A stretch of DNA of 51,753 bases, taken from assembly GCA_018058095.1 (NCBI GenBank), contig JAGPCO010000048.1, positions 1-51,753 on the forward strand, read 5' to 3'. Every line of letters starts with the position of its first letter. Position 1 is the first letter of the stretch. Of this stretch, positions 1-14,958 are shown piece after piece. Below the pieces are notes generated by a model. It ran no database searches. It had not been told where the DNA came from and saw only the letters and a list, made by a program, of their open reading frames with translations. The position numbers and the translations under genes are program-made. Origin of the DNA: Kofleriaceae bacterium (GTDB taxonomy: Bacteria; Myxococcota_A; Polyangia; Haliangiales; Haliangiaceae).

Positions 1-2
1 GC

Positions 3-152
3 AGCACGCAGAGCGCCGGCAAGGGAACGACGGCGAGGCCCACCACCCGCAAGCCCGCCACCCGCAAGCCCGCCACCCGCAAGCCCGCCACCCGCAAGCC
101 CGCCACCCGCAAGCCCGCCACCCGCAAGCCCGCCACCCGCGAGCGGCGCTGA
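3..152 (+). CDS. C-terminal end of an unidentified protein with basic TRKPA repeat tail (partial)
   Basis: This open frame enters from the left edge and stops with TGA at 150-152. Its last residues are six perfect TRKPA pentapeptides followed by TRERR. Tails of this Lys/Arg/Pro/Ala type resemble the disordered DNA- or RNA-binding C-termini of histone H1-like proteins, AlgP-like regulators and some helicases, so nucleic-acid binding is the natural guess. The folded part of the protein lies outside the window, so no family can be named. The next gene is convergent, with its stop 13 nt away. The reading frame is supported by the 15-bp repeat period (five codons) and by the stop directly after the repeats. 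Confidence 0.6.
   Translation, partial: STQSAGKGTTARPTTRKPATRKPATRKPATRKPATRKPATRKPATRERR
45..134 (+). repeat. 15-bp tandem repeat, six identical copies, encoding TRKPA
   Basis: Six head-to-tail copies of acccgcaagcccgcc at 45-134 are identical at every base, including third codon positions, and are followed by a partial copy (acccgc) that runs into the stop. Identity at silent sites suggests recent expansion by slippage or unequal exchange. The repeat is in frame with the coding region, so copy-number change would lengthen or shorten the basic tail without a frameshift. Confidence 0.9.
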
Positions 153-165
153 CGATGCGCCCCGC

Positions 166-567
166 TCAGGACGCGGAGGTCGGCGGCTCGGCGAGCAGCG
201 CCTCGAGCAGCACCACCTGGCGCCGCATCACGGCGGCCTCGGCGTCGCGGCCGAGCCCGGCCAGGGCGCCGGCGGCGGTCCGTCGATCCTCCAGGTCGCG
301 CGCGAGCAGCGCGACGACCTCCTCGGGCCGGACCTCGCGCCGCGCCACCTCGCCCGCGCCCAGGCCCGCCACCGCGCCGGCGATGACGCCGGGTTGTGCC
401 GCCGGGGCGTGGCTGGCGTCGACCGCCTCGGCGTTGTCGATCGCGGCCAGCGCCTCGCGCAGCAGCGCGGTCGCCGCCGCGTCACGTTGCCGCAGCGCCT
501 CGCGCAGCGCAGTCCGGAGCTCGAGCCTCCACTGGTCGACCGTCCGCACCGGCCGAGCGTAGCGCAC
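166..567 (-). CDS. GatB/YqeY-domain protein
   Basis: A protein of 133 residues whose N-terminal half (LRTALREALRQRDAAATALL followed by REALAAIDNAEAV) matches the start of YqeY-like proteins: an amphipathic helix with a short basic loop, then a helix ending in 'AAIDNAEA'. YqeY proteins resemble the C-terminal tRNA-interacting domain of the GatB amidotransferase subunit, but their own role is not established. At about 130 residues it is slightly shorter than the usual 148-150. The GTG at 567 was chosen as start; a second GTG a few codons downstream is possible. It is convergent with the TRKPA-tail gene and divergent from the Imm11 gene. Confidence 0.7.
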   Translation of the reverse strand: MRYARPVRTVDQWRLELRTALREALRQRDAAATALLREALAAIDNAEAVDASHAPAAQPGVIAGAVAGLGAGEVARREVRPEEVVALLARDLEDRRTAAGALAGLGRDAEAAVMRRQVVLLEALLAEPPTSAS

Positions 568-630
568 GCGCGACGGTGGCGCGGCGATGAAGCCCTGCAG
601 CGGCGCGCCATGCCATCATCACCGGCGACG

Positions 631-1140
631 ATGTACTTCTCGCTCACCTGCCACGCCCCGCTCGAGGTCGACGGCGCGCTGGTCGACTACGCCCCCGACC
701 GGCCCCCGGGAGCGCTGTTCCGGAGGAACTGGGACAGGGGCGAGCGCTTCGCATCGCCTCCCCCGCTGCCGGTCGTCGCCACGATCCCGCCGTCGCAGGC
801 CGGTCAGCTGCTCGAGCTGCACACCGCCACCCTGCCGTTGATGAGCAAGCGCCTGGTCCAGCTCCTCCACCAGGCCGGCGTCGACAACCTCGACTGCTAC
901 CCGGCCGAGGTCCGTGATGAGGCCAGCGGCGTCACCCTCGACACCCACGTCGCCTTCAACGTCATCGGCACCCTGGCCGCCGCGGCCCTGGCGGACCCGA
1001 CCGACCAGGCCCGCGCCCCGCTGCTGGTCCGGCTCGCCGGGTCGCCGACGACGATCCTTGTCCATCACACGCTCAAGCGGGCCATCGAGGCAGCCGGCAT
1101 CACGACCCTGACGTTCGCCGCGGTCGAGCCGAACGCCTGA
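631..1140 (+). CDS. Imm11-family (DUF1629) immunity-like protein
   Basis: A protein of 169 residues resembling the Imm11/DUF1629 family common in myxobacteria. Family-like stretches are LPLMSKRLVQLLHQAGVDNL, then 'DCYPAEV', 'HVAFNVIGTLAAA', and a C-terminal 'PTTILVHHTLKRAIEAAGI' followed by TLTF. In that family these proteins are predicted antidotes encoded beside polymorphic or contact-dependent toxins. No toxin-like gene lies next to it here: the neighbours are YqeY-like and P-loop NTPase genes, so it looks like an orphan. The ATG at 631 was chosen because MYFSL resembles a family start; an in-frame ATG at 610 would add seven residues. No clear ribosome binding site separates the two choices. 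Confidence 0.72.
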   Translation: MYFSLTCHAPLEVDGALVDYAPDRPPGALFRRNWDRGERFASPPPLPVVATIPPSQAGQLLELHTATLPLMSKRLVQLLHQAGVDNLDCYPAEVRDEASGVTLDTHVAFNVIGTLAAAALADPTDQARAPLLVRLAGSPTTILVHHTLKRAIEAAGITTLTFAAVEPNA

Positions 1141-1246
1141 GGCTGAGCATGGGCGCGAGGTCGTCGGCACCCAACGTCGGCACCCAACGACCGGGCGCTG
1201 ACAAAGGCTCACCGCCGATGCGGCGTGTGGTCTTGATCCGTGAGCG

Positions 1247-1888
1247 CTAGTTGCCGAGCGCCTTGAGCAGCTCTTGCACGGTCGACACGGCGGCCGACTT
1301 CTTGCCGGTGCGCTCGCCGACCGGCGCCTTGCTGGCGAAGGGCAGGCCGCTGCGGGCCAGCACGAACTCGACGGCGCGGACCCGCTCCTGCATCGACACC
1401 GACTCGATCGGCAGGTAGGCGATGCGGTGCTGCTCGAGCAGCAGCTTGATCATGCCGTCGATGCGCAGGACCGACTCCCACGACACGCCGGCGCGCACGC
1501 CGTCCTCGCGCAGCAGCTGCTGGTGCGGGCGCAGGAAGAACACCGTGCCCTCGGCCACCCACTTCATGTAGTCGGCGAAGCGGGCGTCGCCCATCATGTC
1601 GGCCACGCTGGTGGCGTGTTCGGCCGCGTAGGCCAGGTTGTCGAACGCGCGGTCGGACACGAACCGGCCCTCGTGCAGCTTCTCGATGGCGACCTGGCGC
1701 GCGAACACCCGCTCCTGGTACTCGGCCACCAGGTCCATGTCGGTCCGCAGCGAGTCGAGCGAGCTCTCCATCTCGGCCAGCACCGCGCGGGCGACCTCGG
1801 TGATCATCGGCAGGCCGTAGCGCCGAGACACATAGCGACAGAGGGTGGTCTTGCCCGTGGCGTGACTGCCGACGAAGTAGATGCGCAC
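1247..1888 (-). CDS. AAA_28-type P-loop NTPase/kinase-like protein
   Basis: A protein of 213 residues that begins with a beta-strand and Walker A motif (IYFVGSHATGKTTL), as in the AAA_28 group of small P-loop proteins related to NadR-type kinases. Further matches to this fold are 'MITEVARAVL' after the P-loop and 'EGRFVSDRAFDNLAYAAEHA', the usual position of a DR substrate or lid motif. The biochemical substrate cannot be told from sequence. The GTG at 1888 is taken as start; TACAGA ends 6 nt upstream of it (1895-1900), which fits a leaderless promoter. The gene is divergent from the giant TPR gene, with 83 nt between the start codons. Confidence 0.75.
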   Translation of the reverse strand: MRIYFVGSHATGKTTLCRYVSRRYGLPMITEVARAVLAEMESSLDSLRTDMDLVAEYQERVFARQVAIEKLHEGRFVSDRAFDNLAYAAEHATSVADMMGDARFADYMKWVAEGTVFFLRPHQQLLREDGVRAGVSWESVLRIDGMIKLLLEQHRIAYLPIESVSMQERVRAVEFVLARSGLPFASKAPVGERTGKKSAAVSTVQELLKALGN

Positions 1889-1894
1889 GACATC

Positions 1895-1900
1895 TCTGTA
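1895..1900 (-). promoter_or_regulatory. Candidate -10 hexamer for the P-loop NTPase gene
   Basis: TACAGA on the minus strand ends 6 nt before the GTG start at 1888. It matches TATAAT weakly, and no good -35 was seen. It is listed because the same spacing recurs at many genes in this window. Confidence 0.3.
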
Positions 1901-1971
1901 CCGGCCCGGTGTGACATCGGCCGGCCGCGGCGTGATAGGTTCACGATCCCGCCGGGTTCGGCCGGGTGCGC

Positions 1972-10569
<8,598 letters not shown>

Positions 10570-10732
10570 CGCCGCGTTGCGGCGGTTCTCAGCGCGCTGC
10601 TCCCGTGCCCATGCCCGTGCCCGTGCCCGATCGCTCGCGGCGCCGGCCGCGACCGCCCGGCACCTTGGCGGCCCATGTGGCAGCCGGCAGGCGCAGCCGA
10701 GCGACGCGCAGCAGGTTGTAGGCAGCGCACGC

Positions 10733-11170
10733 TCAGGCCATCGCCGGCGGGCACGGCGGGCCCCACGGCGTGCAGGCGCCGGGCTGATCCGCAGCGGCGA
10801 GCGCGTTGCAGCAGGCCCAGCGATGGTCGCGCCCCGCGCCATCGGCCAGCTCCTCGAGGCAGCACTGCTGCGTGCGGGCGTCGGCGCGAGCGCCGAGGTC
10901 GGCGAAGGCCTCGACGTACGCGTCGGACCGCCCGCGCAGGGGGTCGTCGGCCGGCAGCTCGCCGATCGGGACCGTGGCCAGGCCGTCGAGGTACGGGTCA
11001 CACGCCAGCGGCGCGGCGGCCCCGGGCTCCGGCGATGACGGGCCGGTGGGGCCAGGGCCGGCCGCGCGCGGCGAGGCAGGCGCCGGATCGGCCCCCCCGC
11101 AGGCGGCGGCGACGACGAACGCGGTGTGGGCGGCGGCGCGCAGGGCGGCGCGGCGGGTCTCGGGCTTCAT
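10733..11170 (-). CDS. Cys-rich secreted or lipoprotein, coupled to ferritin-like gene
   Basis: A protein of 145 residues with a basic N-terminus, a short hydrophobic stretch and an AAAC sequence near residue 24, suggesting a lipoprotein signal. An Ala/Pro/Gly linker follows, then a compact C-terminal region with seven cysteines in the patterns 'ACDP', 'QCCLEEL', 'ACCNAL' and 'ACTPWGPPC'. No family was recognised. The start codon overlaps the stop of the ferritin-like gene (ATGA, 11167-11170), so translation is probably coupled. The paired cysteines next to a diiron-type protein could bind metal or form disulfides after export; this is inference from context. Confidence 0.65.
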   Translation of the reverse strand: MKPETRRAALRAAAHTAFVVAAACGGADPAPASPRAAGPGPTGPSSPEPGAAAPLACDPYLDGLATVPIGELPADDPLRGRSDAYVEAFADLGARADARTQQCCLEELADGAGRDHRWACCNALAAADQPGACTPWGPPCPPAMA

Positions 11171-11928
11171 GCGGTCCTCCGGTGTTGCCAGGCGTCCCGC
11201 GCGGGCAGGCCATGGGCTTCGAGCTGCGGGATGATCACGTCGGTCACGGTGTCGTAGAACAGGGTCCGGGCGTCGGCGCCGTCACACAGGCCGAACCGCG
11301 CCGCCTCGTCGGGCCAGGACGGCCCGAGCGGGAGGTGGGCCAGCTCGTGCGCCTCGAGGTGCCCGAGCGCGAGCGGCAGGTAGCGGGTGACGGCGGCGCG
11401 CTCGTCGGCGTCGAGGGTGGGCGCCAGCCGGGCCAGCGTGACCCAGCCGAAGCGAGCGTGCCCGACCTCGTCGGCCCAGATCCGGGTCAACAGCTCGCGC
11501 AGCGGACCGTCGGGCATGTCGTGGCGCTCGGCGCCGATGAGGGCGACCGCCACCGTCTCGGCCAGGCAACACACGGCGAGGACGTTGCGCAGCGCCGCCG
11601 CCCGCGCGCTGGTGTCGGCGTGCAGCGGGAACTCGTCGTCCGGCCGCGCCGGCGCCAGCGCCTCGCCTCCGGCGGCCTCGACCACGGCGCCGCACAGGGC
11701 GCCGTGCTCGCGCTCCTCGTCGGCGAAGCGCAGGCAGGCCGCCGCGCCGTCGACCTCGCCGATCCCGGCCAGCTGGGCCGACAGCGCCTCGAACACCCGG
11801 GCCGAGCCGTGCTCGTTGACCATCCGGCCGCGCCAGGTCGCGATCACCGCGGCGGTCAGCGGCCCGGCTGGCGGCAAGGGTGGCTGGCGGGCGCGGGCGG
11901 CGGCGCGCAGGTCGAGGGTGAGGCTCAT
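11167..11928 (-). CDS. Ferritin-like diiron-domain protein
   Basis: A protein of 253 residues, mostly helical, with the ligand pattern of a four-helix diiron bundle: 'NEHGSARVFEAL' in the first helix, an ExxH in 'DEEREHGAL', a glutamate in 'CLAETVAVALIGAE', and a second ExxH in 'WADEVGHARFGW'. This is typical of ferritin-like domain proteins, a broad group of oxidases, oxygenases and iron-storage relatives, so the reaction is not predictable. No signal peptide is visible. It heads a two-gene operon with the Cys-rich protein and is divergent from the BMC genes (118 nt between start codons). TAGGCT ends 6 nt upstream of the ATG (11935-11940), a candidate -10. Confidence 0.8.
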   Translation of the reverse strand: MSLTLDLRAAARARQPPLPPAGPLTAAVIATWRGRMVNEHGSARVFEALSAQLAGIGEVDGAAACLRFADEEREHGALCGAVVEAAGGEALAPARPDDEFPLHADTSARAAALRNVLAVCCLAETVAVALIGAERHDMPDGPLRELLTRIWADEVGHARFGWVTLARLAPTLDADERAAVTRYLPLALGHLEAHELAHLPLGPSWPDEAARFGLCDGADARTLFYDTVTDVIIPQLEAHGLPARDAWQHRRTA

Positions 11929-11934
11929 GTCGTC

Positions 11935-11940
11935 AGCCTA
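11935..11940 (-). promoter_or_regulatory. Candidate -10 hexamer for the ferritin-like gene
   Basis: TAGGCT on the minus strand ends 6 nt before the ATG at 11928, leaving no room for a Shine-Dalgarno sequence in a transcript starting at the usual distance. The match to TATAAT is three of six bases, and no -35 was seen. Confidence 0.3.
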
Positions 11941-11959
11941 GGCCGGTCTGGCGGCGCGC

Positions 11960-11979
11960 GCGGTAAGGGTGCGGTAAGG
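11960..11979 (+). repeat. Short direct repeat in the ferritin/BMC divergent region
   Basis: The 9-mer gcggtaagg occurs at 11960-11968 and again at 11971-11979, an 11-bp period close to one helical turn. It lies between the divergent ferritin-like and EutN genes, so it could be an operator. Nothing else supports this. Confidence 0.35.
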
Positions 11980-12009
11980 ATGCGCCGGGAGCCGTCGCCC
12001 GCCCGGCCA

Positions 12010-12038
12010 TTGACCGCCTGCCGGGGTCGGCATACCGT
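12010..12038 (+). promoter_or_regulatory. Candidate sigma-70-type promoter of the BMC satellite operon
   Basis: TTGACC (12010-12015) and TACCGT (12033-12038) are separated by 17 nt. The -10 ends 8 nt before the ATG at 12047, so the transcript would have almost no leader. The -35 matches five of six consensus bases and the -10 three of six. Confidence 0.45.
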
Positions 12039-12046
12039 CGCCGGCC

Positions 12047-12331
12047 ATGTACCTGGGCATCGTCACCGGCACCGTCGTCGCCGAGCGCAAGGCGGCCGGG
12101 CTCGAGGGCAAGAAGCTGCTCCTGGTCCAGCCGGTCGACGAGGCGCGCCGACCGACGCGCGACGTCGAGGTCGCGGTCGACACCGTGCAGGCTGGGCCCG
12201 GCGACCTGGTGTACCTGGTCGGCTCGCGCGAAGCCGCGCTCGCGCTCGACCCGTGGTTCGTCCCGGTCGACGCGGCCATCGTCGGCATCGTCGACGGCCT
12301 CGACGCCCCGCGCGGGCCCGGGGGCCGCTGA
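12047..12331 (+). CDS. EutN/CcmL-type microcompartment vertex protein (BMC-P), copy 1
   Basis: A protein of 94 residues with the hallmarks of the EutN/CcmL family, which forms pentamers capping the vertices of bacterial microcompartment shells: N-terminal '[21 protein letters not shown]', then 'KLLLVQPVD', '[21 protein letters not shown]' and C-terminal '[12 protein letters not shown]'. Length is typical. It is the first of three tightly packed genes; the next EutN gene starts 2 nt after its stop. No hexameric or trimeric shell protein is in the window, so this is a satellite locus whose products would assemble with shell proteins encoded elsewhere. I recall two adjacent BMC-P genes away from the main locus in Haliangium ochraceum. 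Confidence 0.9.
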   Translation: MYLGIVTGTVVAERKAAGLEGKKLLLVQPVDEARRPTRDVEVAVDTVQAGPGDLVYLVGSREAALALDPWFVPVDAAIVGIVDGLDAPRGPGGR

Positions 12332-12332
12332 C

Positions 12333-12632
12333 ATGCGCATGTGCCGCGTGCTCGGGCCGATGTGGGCCTCGGTCAAGCACCCGCAGTTCGCCGGCGCGAC
12401 CCTGCTGGTGGTGCAGCCGGTCGACGAGGTCGGCGCCGACGTCGGCGCCAGCTTCGTCGCGCTCGACCGGGCCCAGGCCGGGGTCGGCGACCGCGTCCTG
12501 GTGCTGACCGAAGGCACCGGCGCCCGCCAGATCCTCAAGCAAGGCGACATCGTCCCGGTCCGCTCGGTCATCGTCGGCGTGGTCGATGCCGTCGACACCG
12601 GCGCCACGCCGGCGCCCGGGGCCGGGCGATGA
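12333..12632 (+). CDS. EutN/CcmL-type microcompartment vertex protein (BMC-P), copy 2
   Basis: A protein of 99 residues, paralogous to the preceding gene. It shares '[16 protein letters not shown]', '[21 protein letters not shown]' and '[14 protein letters not shown]'. The loop before the last strand carries '[14 protein letters not shown]', closer to the canonical EutN sequence than copy 1. Two different vertex proteins suggest vertices of distinct identity or function, as reported for other BMC systems with several BMC-P paralogs. Its stop overlaps the aldolase start (ATGA at 12629-12632), so the enzyme and the shell protein are translationally coupled. Confidence 0.92.
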   Translation: MRMCRVLGPMWASVKHPQFAGATLLVVQPVDEVGADVGASFVALDRAQAGVGDRVLVLTEGTGARQILKQGDIVPVRSVIVGVVDAVDTGATPAPGAGR

Positions 12633-13471
12633 GCGCGACCCTGCGCCACCAGGTCGCCGACACCGCCGCCGCCCTGCACGCGGCCGGCTGGGTCGCCAAC
12701 CACGACGGCAACGTCAGCACGCGCAGCGGCGCCGGCTACCTGGCCACGCCGACCGCCACCTCCAAGCGCAAGGTCACCCCGGCGTCCATCCTCGAGCTCG
12801 ACGCCCGTGGCCAGGTCGTGGGCGGGCGCGGCAAGGTGTTCGGCGAGATCGGCCTGCACCTGGCGGTGTTCGCGCGCCGGCCCGACGTCGGCGCGGTGAT
12901 CCACGCCCACCCGGTCGCCGCCACCGCCATCGCCTGCAGCGGCAAGAACCCGATCGCCACCCCGTTCATCGCCGAGGCCCTGGTGTCCCTCGGCCCGGCC
13001 ATCCCGCTGGTGCCGTTCGCCGCCCCCGGCGAGGCCGCCGTGGCCGCGCTGGCGCCGTGGGCGGAGCTGGTCGACGCGGTCATGCTCGCCAGCCACGGGG
13101 TGATGGCGTGGGGCGCCGACCTCGAGCAGGCCTACCTGCGGCTCGAGCTGGTCGAGCACCTGGCCCGCATCGCCCTGGCCGCCCAGCCGCTAGGCGGCGT
13201 GGTCGCCCTGCCCGAGGCGACCCTGCCCGGCCTGCTGCAGGCGCGCGCCAAGGCCAGCATCGGCCGGGTCGCCGACCGCGCGATCGAGCTGGCCGAGCAG
13301 CTGCGCGGCGGTGGGCGCCCGGCCGCCGCCGGCCCGGCCAAGGTGGTGGCGTGCGCGCCGGCCCCACACGCCCAGGTCGAGGTCATCCCGCCGGGTGGTG
13401 CCCGGCCGGCCCGCCCCGACCTCGCCACGCTGGTGCGCGAGGAGATCGTGCGCGCGCTCCGCGGCGGCTGA
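12629..13471 (+). CDS. Class II aldolase/adducin-family enzyme with C-terminal encapsulation-like peptide
   Basis: A protein of 280 residues. The first 215 or so form a class II aldolase domain: 'NHDGNVSTR' substrate-phosphate loop, '[10 protein letters not shown]' with the conserved Glu, '[11 protein letters not shown]' and '[10 protein letters not shown]' with the histidines expected to bind the catalytic divalent metal. Relatives such as fuculose- or rhamnulose-1-phosphate aldolase split a ketose-1-phosphate to dihydroxyacetone phosphate and lactaldehyde. After a Pro/Ala/Gly linker the protein ends in an amphipathic helix, [18 protein letters not shown], the arrangement of a BMC encapsulation peptide. 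With two vertex genes upstream, a lumenal aldolase that supplies an aldehyde inside a shell is the likely role. The sugar cannot be told. Confidence 0.85.
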   Translation: MSATLRHQVADTAAALHAAGWVANHDGNVSTRSGAGYLATPTATSKRKVTPASILELDARGQVVGGRGKVFGEIGLHLAVFARRPDVGAVIHAHPVAATAIACSGKNPIATPFIAEALVSLGPAIPLVPFAAPGEAAVAALAPWAELVDAVMLASHGVMAWGADLEQAYLRLELVEHLARIALAAQPLGGVVALPEATLPGLLQARAKASIGRVADRAIELAEQLRGGGRPAAAGPAKVVACAPAPHAQVEVIPPGGARPARPDLATLVREEIVRALRGG

Positions 13472-13612
13472 CCAGGTGCGCCGCGCGCGGCGCCACCGCC
13501 CGCGGATCAGCGAGGCTTGTTGGCGCCGAGGTAGTCGTAGAAGCGGTGGCGCTGCCTGGTCGGTTCGCCCCGAAGGAGCTTCAGGCTCGGGCTCGGATGC
13601 CGGCGCGGGCGC

Positions 13613-14659
13613 TCAGATGTCCGAGCGGCGCCAGCGGGTATGGCTCTCGCCGCGCTGGCAGCGGCGAGCCCCATCCATGACCTGGACCTGCCTGGCCCAG
13701 GCGTGCGAGCCGCCGCGCTTGGACAGGCCCTGGTAGTGGGAGCGCCGGGCCACGAACAGGTCGACCTCGCGGCCCCGGATGCCGCCGCCGGTGTCATCGG
13801 CGGCCACGCAGCCGTCGTGGACGAAGCCGCCGTATGGGGGCTTGCCGGGCATGGTCTTGCCATCGAGCTCGGGGATGAAGAGTAATGTTCCCAGGGGGAT
13901 ATGCTTGGGATCGACCGCCACCGTGCGGAACGGCGCCAGCGGCCGGCCGGTGCCGGCGGTGCCCCACTTGCTCCCGGTGATGCGGAAGCAGGGGGTGCGC
14001 GGGCAAGCGCACTTGCCCCAGATGTTGATGACCCGGCCATCCCGCAGCCGGCCCGTGCCCTGAAGCTCGGCCTCCATCGCGAACAGCCGGCTGATGTCAG
14101 CGATGGGCTCGCAGGACTTCCCGTCGTAGATGGTGACCGGAGCCAACCTGGGATCGGCGGCTCCCTCGACGCCACTGCCGGCGCCGGGAGAATCGACCGT
14201 GGCCAGCAGGTCCGGGCTGGCGACCGGCCCGACGGGCTCGTCCGCGGTCCCTTCCTCGCGCGCCAACTGCTTGAGAGTGTTTCGCTTCTCGCTCGAGCCC
14301 CGGGCCTGGTGTTTGGCCAGCAGGCTGCCATCGACCTCCTCTTCGTCGATCACATAATAGAAGGTGAGCTTGAACTCACCATAGTTGGGCTCGACGGTCG
14401 GGGCGCCGGCGTCGCCGTCGATCACCCGCTCGGGGGCCGGCTCGGGGCGTGGAGGTGGCTCCCCGCGCTGGCACGACGCAAGAGCCAACCCAGCAACAAG
14501 ACTAGAGAAACCGCCGGTGGCTGAGGCCAGCGCGGCGCACAACGCCTCGACCAGCTGACGGCCGACGCCGAGCAGGCTGGCCAGCGCCTCCCGCGCCGCG
14601 GCCAGCAGGCCCGGGCTCTCGGCGACGTCCGAGAGGTCTGTGCGAGCGGGTTCCGACAT
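13613..14659 (-). CDS. 3D-domain (MltA-like) envelope protein with internal lipobox
   Basis: A protein of 348 residues ending in a 3D domain, named for its three aspartates: 'FRTVAVDPKHIPLGTLLFIP', then 'HDGCVAADDTGGGIRGREVDLFV'. This double-psi beta-barrel occurs in lytic transglycosylase MltA and related cell-wall proteins, so peptidoglycan processing is the likely role. Oddly, a lipobox-like LASC is at Cys63 rather than near residue 20, preceded by a hydrophobic stretch; no ATG or GTG was found between the chosen ATG and that stretch. The start could be a GTG upstream (14680) or a rarer Leu codon within. Codons around the lipobox (TCT, AGT, CTT, GTT) are much less GC-rich than in neighbouring genes. 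Confidence 0.7.
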   Translation of the reverse strand: MSEPARTDLSDVAESPGLLAAAREALASLLGVGRQLVEALCAALASATGGFSSLVAGLALASCQRGEPPPRPEPAPERVIDGDAGAPTVEPNYGEFKLTFYYVIDEEEVDGSLLAKHQARGSSEKRNTLKQLAREEGTADEPVGPVASPDLLATVDSPGAGSGVEGAADPRLAPVTIYDGKSCEPIADISRLFAMEAELQGTGRLRDGRVINIWGKCACPRTPCFRITGSKWGTAGTGRPLAPFRTVAVDPKHIPLGTLLFIPELDGKTMPGKPPYGGFVHDGCVAADDTGGGIRGREVDLFVARRSHYQGLSKRGGSHAWARQVQVMDGARRCQRGESHTRWRRSDI

Positions 14660-14958
14660 CGTGTCCACCACCCCACCCACGGTCTGGACGACCTGGCTGC
14701 TGGGGGGACTCCGAGTCTACCGTTGTTCGTCCGGTGCGAAACCCGTCGCGTCGGTTTTCGGCCGTCTGGACCGAATCCAATTCACTGCTGGGCGGCCTCA
14801 AGCGGACCGGCGCGGATCACGGGTGGACCGGCGGAGTCCGCGGCCAGCAGCCGACGAGGGTCGCCAAGGCGGCCCCGTTGAAATAGGCCGCCCAGATTCG
14901 CGGCACCGGCACGGGAGCAGGTCGCGGCAAGACGCGACTGCGCCGCGTCAGCGCCCTG
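14660..14958. other. Intergenic region of lower GC with one inverted repeat
   Basis: No gene was recognised in these 299 nt between the outer-membrane barrel gene and the 3D-domain gene, both on the minus strand. The part nearest the 3D gene (about 14700-14790) is less GC-rich than average and could hold its promoter (TAGACT on the minus strand near 14717), without a convincing -35. A perfect inverted repeat at 14868-14892 is listed separately. Confidence 0.5.
14868..14892 (-). terminator. Inverted repeat, possible terminator of the nucleotidase/barrel operon
   Basis: ggcggcc (14868-14874) and ggccgcc (14886-14892) form a perfect 7-bp stem with an 11-nt loop, about 65 nt past the stop of the barrel gene on the minus strand. 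A clear T tract is missing, so it may only stabilise the 3' end. Confidence 0.35.

Noticed and set aside
45-134. CRISPR array
   Set aside because: The 15-bp units are directly adjacent with no spacers and are in frame with a coding region.
10606-10630. GCCCGT hexamer repeats after the giant TPR gene
   Set aside because: A short low-complexity run of a few units in an intergenic gap, with no symmetry or further copies to suggest function.
13507-14331. Alternative minus-strand frame of 274 codons over the 3D-domain gene
   Set aside because: It lacks any domain, while the chosen frame contains the full 3D signature. A frameshift between the two was considered, but the 3D frame ends naturally after the domain.
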